Shown in pieces: positions 62,756 through 64,000 of a DNA stretch of 64,000 nucleotides (position 1 is the first letter of the stretch; every line of letters starts with the position of its first letter). A model generated the notes under the pieces. That model ran no database searches and was not told the origin of the DNA. It was given only the letters and a program-made list of their open reading frames with translations. Source of the DNA: Paracoccus denitrificans (GTDB lineage: Bacteria > Pseudomonadota > Alphaproteobacteria > Rhodobacterales > Rhodobacteraceae); contig NZ_FNEA01000001.1 in NCBI RefSeq assembly GCF_900100045.1, forward strand, positions 208,615 through 272,614, given 5' to 3'. Position numbers and translations under genes: made by a program.

Positions 62756-62841
62756 CAAGGGTTCCTCCGCAAAGCGTCCGGCACCTCCATGCGATCGCCC
62801 ACGCGCCGCAATACCGAACAGGACGGAGAATAGTAGCTGCA

Positions 62842-62865
62842 CTACAAATGTCAAATCATTTGTAG
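62842..62865. promoter_or_regulatory. 24-base perfect palindromic operator
   Basis: CTACAAATG (62842-62850), spacer TCAAAT, CATTTGTAG (62857-62865). It lies in an AT-rich island 87 bases upstream of the binding-protein ATG, in the promoter region of the importer-IMPase-RpiR operon. The RpiR regulator encoded in that operon is the likely binder. A second GTAGCT string occurs on each side of it. Confidence 0.7.
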
Positions 62866-62975
62866 CTAATTTACAGAACTTGGCTGGGCACCCTCCTCCT
62901 CTCCCGACTTGCACGTTCCAACCGACAGCCCTTCGGCCCTGCTGGACCCTCCGAGAATGGGGCTGTCGGGGCAAG

Positions 62976-62994
62976 AGGCGGGCATTCCACCCGC
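62976..62994 (-). terminator. Terminator-like hairpin after the BKACE gene
   Basis: GGCGGG (62976-62981) and CCCGCC (62989-62994) form a 6-bp GC stem with a 7-base loop, about 80 bases beyond the BKACE stop and upstream of the importer operon. The rest of the 321-base gap (62756-63076) holds the palindrome and no gene. Confidence 0.4.
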
Positions 62995-63076
62995 CCCGCC
63001 TGCTCAAGAGGCCATGGCGTTCTTGCAGTGATTGGACCGGGCCAAGAAAAGCTCGGGGTAAGCGGGGCGAGCCGCC

Positions 63077-64000
63077 TCAGAAGCCGACCCGATCGGCGCC
63101 CTTGAGGCCAAGGATCTCGCGCGCCTGGCCGGGGGTCGCGACCTCGCTGCCCAAATCTTCGATGATGCGGCGGATCTTGGCGACCTGCTGGGCGTTCGAT
63201 TCCGCCAGCTTGCCGCGCGCGATCAGCAGCGAATCCTCCAGCCCCACCCGGACGTTGCCGCCCATCTGGCTGGCGGTGGTGGCCAGGGGCATCTGCGCGC
63301 CCCCCGCGCCCAGCACCGACCAGCGATAGTCGTCGCCGAACAGCCGGTCGGCGGTGCGCTTCATGAAGACCAGGTTGTCCACCTCGGGACCGATGCCGCC
63401 CAGGATGCCGAAGATGAACTGGATGAAGACCGGCGCCTTGAAGAGCCCGATATCCATGCAGAAGCGCAGGTTGTAGAGATGGCCGACATCGTAGCATTCA
63501 TGCTCGAACTTGATGGCGTGGGGGGCAAGCTGGTTCGCCGCGTTCTCGATATCCGCGAAGGTGTTGCGGAAGATGTTGCCGTCGGACCTGGCGACGTAGT
63601 CGCGCTCCCAGTCGAATTTCCAGGTGTCGTAGCGCCGGGCCAGCGGGTGGAAGCTGAAATTCATGCTGCCCATGTTCAGCGAGCACATCTCGGGCGAGAA
63701 GCGCAGCGCCGGGGCGATGCGCTCGTCGATGCTGTTGGTCAGGCTGCCGCCGGTCGAGATGTTGACCACCGCATCGGTCGATTGCCTGATGCGCGGCAGG
63801 AAGGCGGCGAAGGCCTCGGGGTCGATGGTCACGCCGCCGTCCTGGGGGCGGCGGGCGTGCAGATGCAGGATCGCGGCGCCCGCCTCGGAGGCCGCGATGG
63901 CCTGCGCCGCGATGTCCTCGGGCGTATAGGGCAACGCATCCGACATGGTCGGCGTGTGGATCGCACCGGTGATGGCGCAGGTGATGACGACGGGGGGTTT
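63077..64000 (-). CDS. BKACE / 3-keto-5-aminohexanoate cleavage family protein (5' end missing)
   Basis: 308 codons to the window edge; the frame runs off the end without its start. Reading from the edge gives VVITCAITGAIHTPTMSDAL, the standard N-terminus of beta-keto acid cleavage enzymes, so only a few residues are missing. Metal-binding residues are HLHARRPQDGG (HxH, about residues 48-50 of the family) and the Glu in KFEHECYD. NISTGGS and GGNVRVGLEDSLLIARGKLA are conserved. These Zn enzymes condense a beta-keto acid with acetyl-CoA and release acetoacetate and a CoA ester. The substrate is not predictable. Confidence 0.88.
   Translation of the reverse strand, partial: KPPVVITCAITGAIHTPTMSDALPYTPEDIAAQAIAASEAGAAILHLHARRPQDGGVTIDPEAFAAFLPRIRQSTDAVVNISTGGSLTNSIDERIAPALRFSPEMCSLNMGSMNFSFHPLARRYDTWKFDWERDYVARSDGNIFRNTFADIENAANQLAPHAIKFEHECYDVGHLYNLRFCMDIGLFKAPVFIQFIFGILGGIGPEVDNLVFMKRTADRLFGDDYRWSVLGAGGAQMPLATTASQMGGNVRVGLEDSLLIARGKLAESNAQQVAKIRRIIEDLGSEVATPGQAREILGLKGADRVGF

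Overview
The window is high-GC, densely packed DNA typical of an alphaproteobacterium of the Rhodobacterales, most likely Paracoccus or a close relative. Supporting features are the MinE tail, Tat-dependent sulfide oxidation genes under an SqrR/BigR-type regulator, the Psd-PssA-PmtA phospholipid set, a type II lumazine synthase behind an FMN riboswitch, and many Fbp-type ABC importers. No rRNA, tRNA, CRISPR array, intact insertion sequence or phage gene was seen. Several small decayed loci show local gene loss.

Layout. 0-3.3 kb: minE end, a GMC dehydrogenase with its Tat-exported small subunit, glyoxalase I, and a ribbon-helix-helix protein. 3.5-15.5 kb: a sulfide/persulfide locus with a persulfide dioxygenase-like hydrolase, two YgaP-like membrane proteins, a split YeeE/YedE sulfur transporter, a DUF442 sulfurtransferase, a two-cysteine ArsR repressor, cytochrome c' plus b561, an RND efflux pump, a DUF5368 membrane protein, a Tat-signal sulfide:quinone reductase and an NCS2 permease. 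Five related AT-rich operator-like sites lie at its promoters. 15.6-18.6 kb: phosphatidylethanolamine/phosphatidylcholine synthesis, DUF4186 and a frameshifted ybaK. 18.8-23.7 kb: HlyD-RbbA-YhhJ exporter. 24.4-26.5 kb: a 3-oxoacid CoA-transferase and a divergent PAS-LuxR regulator. 26.5-30.2 kb: a scarred stretch with a GNAT fragment, a TetR-MaoC operon facing a truncated isochorismatase-like gene, riboswitch-controlled ribH, and a broken TonB receptor beside intact piuC. 31-36 kb: an FMN oxidase, an RpiR regulator with a chimeric N-terminus, and a YqiJ/flotillin pair.

36-46 kb is a catabolic island. A GntR regulator and a UxaA-family dehydratase diverge from a polar-amino-acid-type ABC importer. 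This is followed by a DHDPS-family sugar-acid dehydratase, an aldehyde dehydrogenase of the alpha-ketoglutarate semialdehyde type, an AroE-like oxidoreductase and a FAH-family (XylX-like) dehydratase. Two unrelated dehydratases feeding one semialdehyde dehydrogenase suggest that stereoisomeric pentonates or related acids converge on 2-oxoglutarate.

46-63 kb holds pdxH, a histidine phosphatase, and two Fbp/Afu-type ABC importers. The first importer lies next to a PgtABC-like sensing system whose periplasmic sensor PgtC is a paralogue of the importer's own binding protein. The second is in an operon with an inositol-monophosphatase-family enzyme and an RpiR regulator. A class B acid phosphatase (AphA) lies between them. 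The whole block reads as uptake and sensing of phosphorylated organic compounds. The window ends inside a BKACE-family gene.
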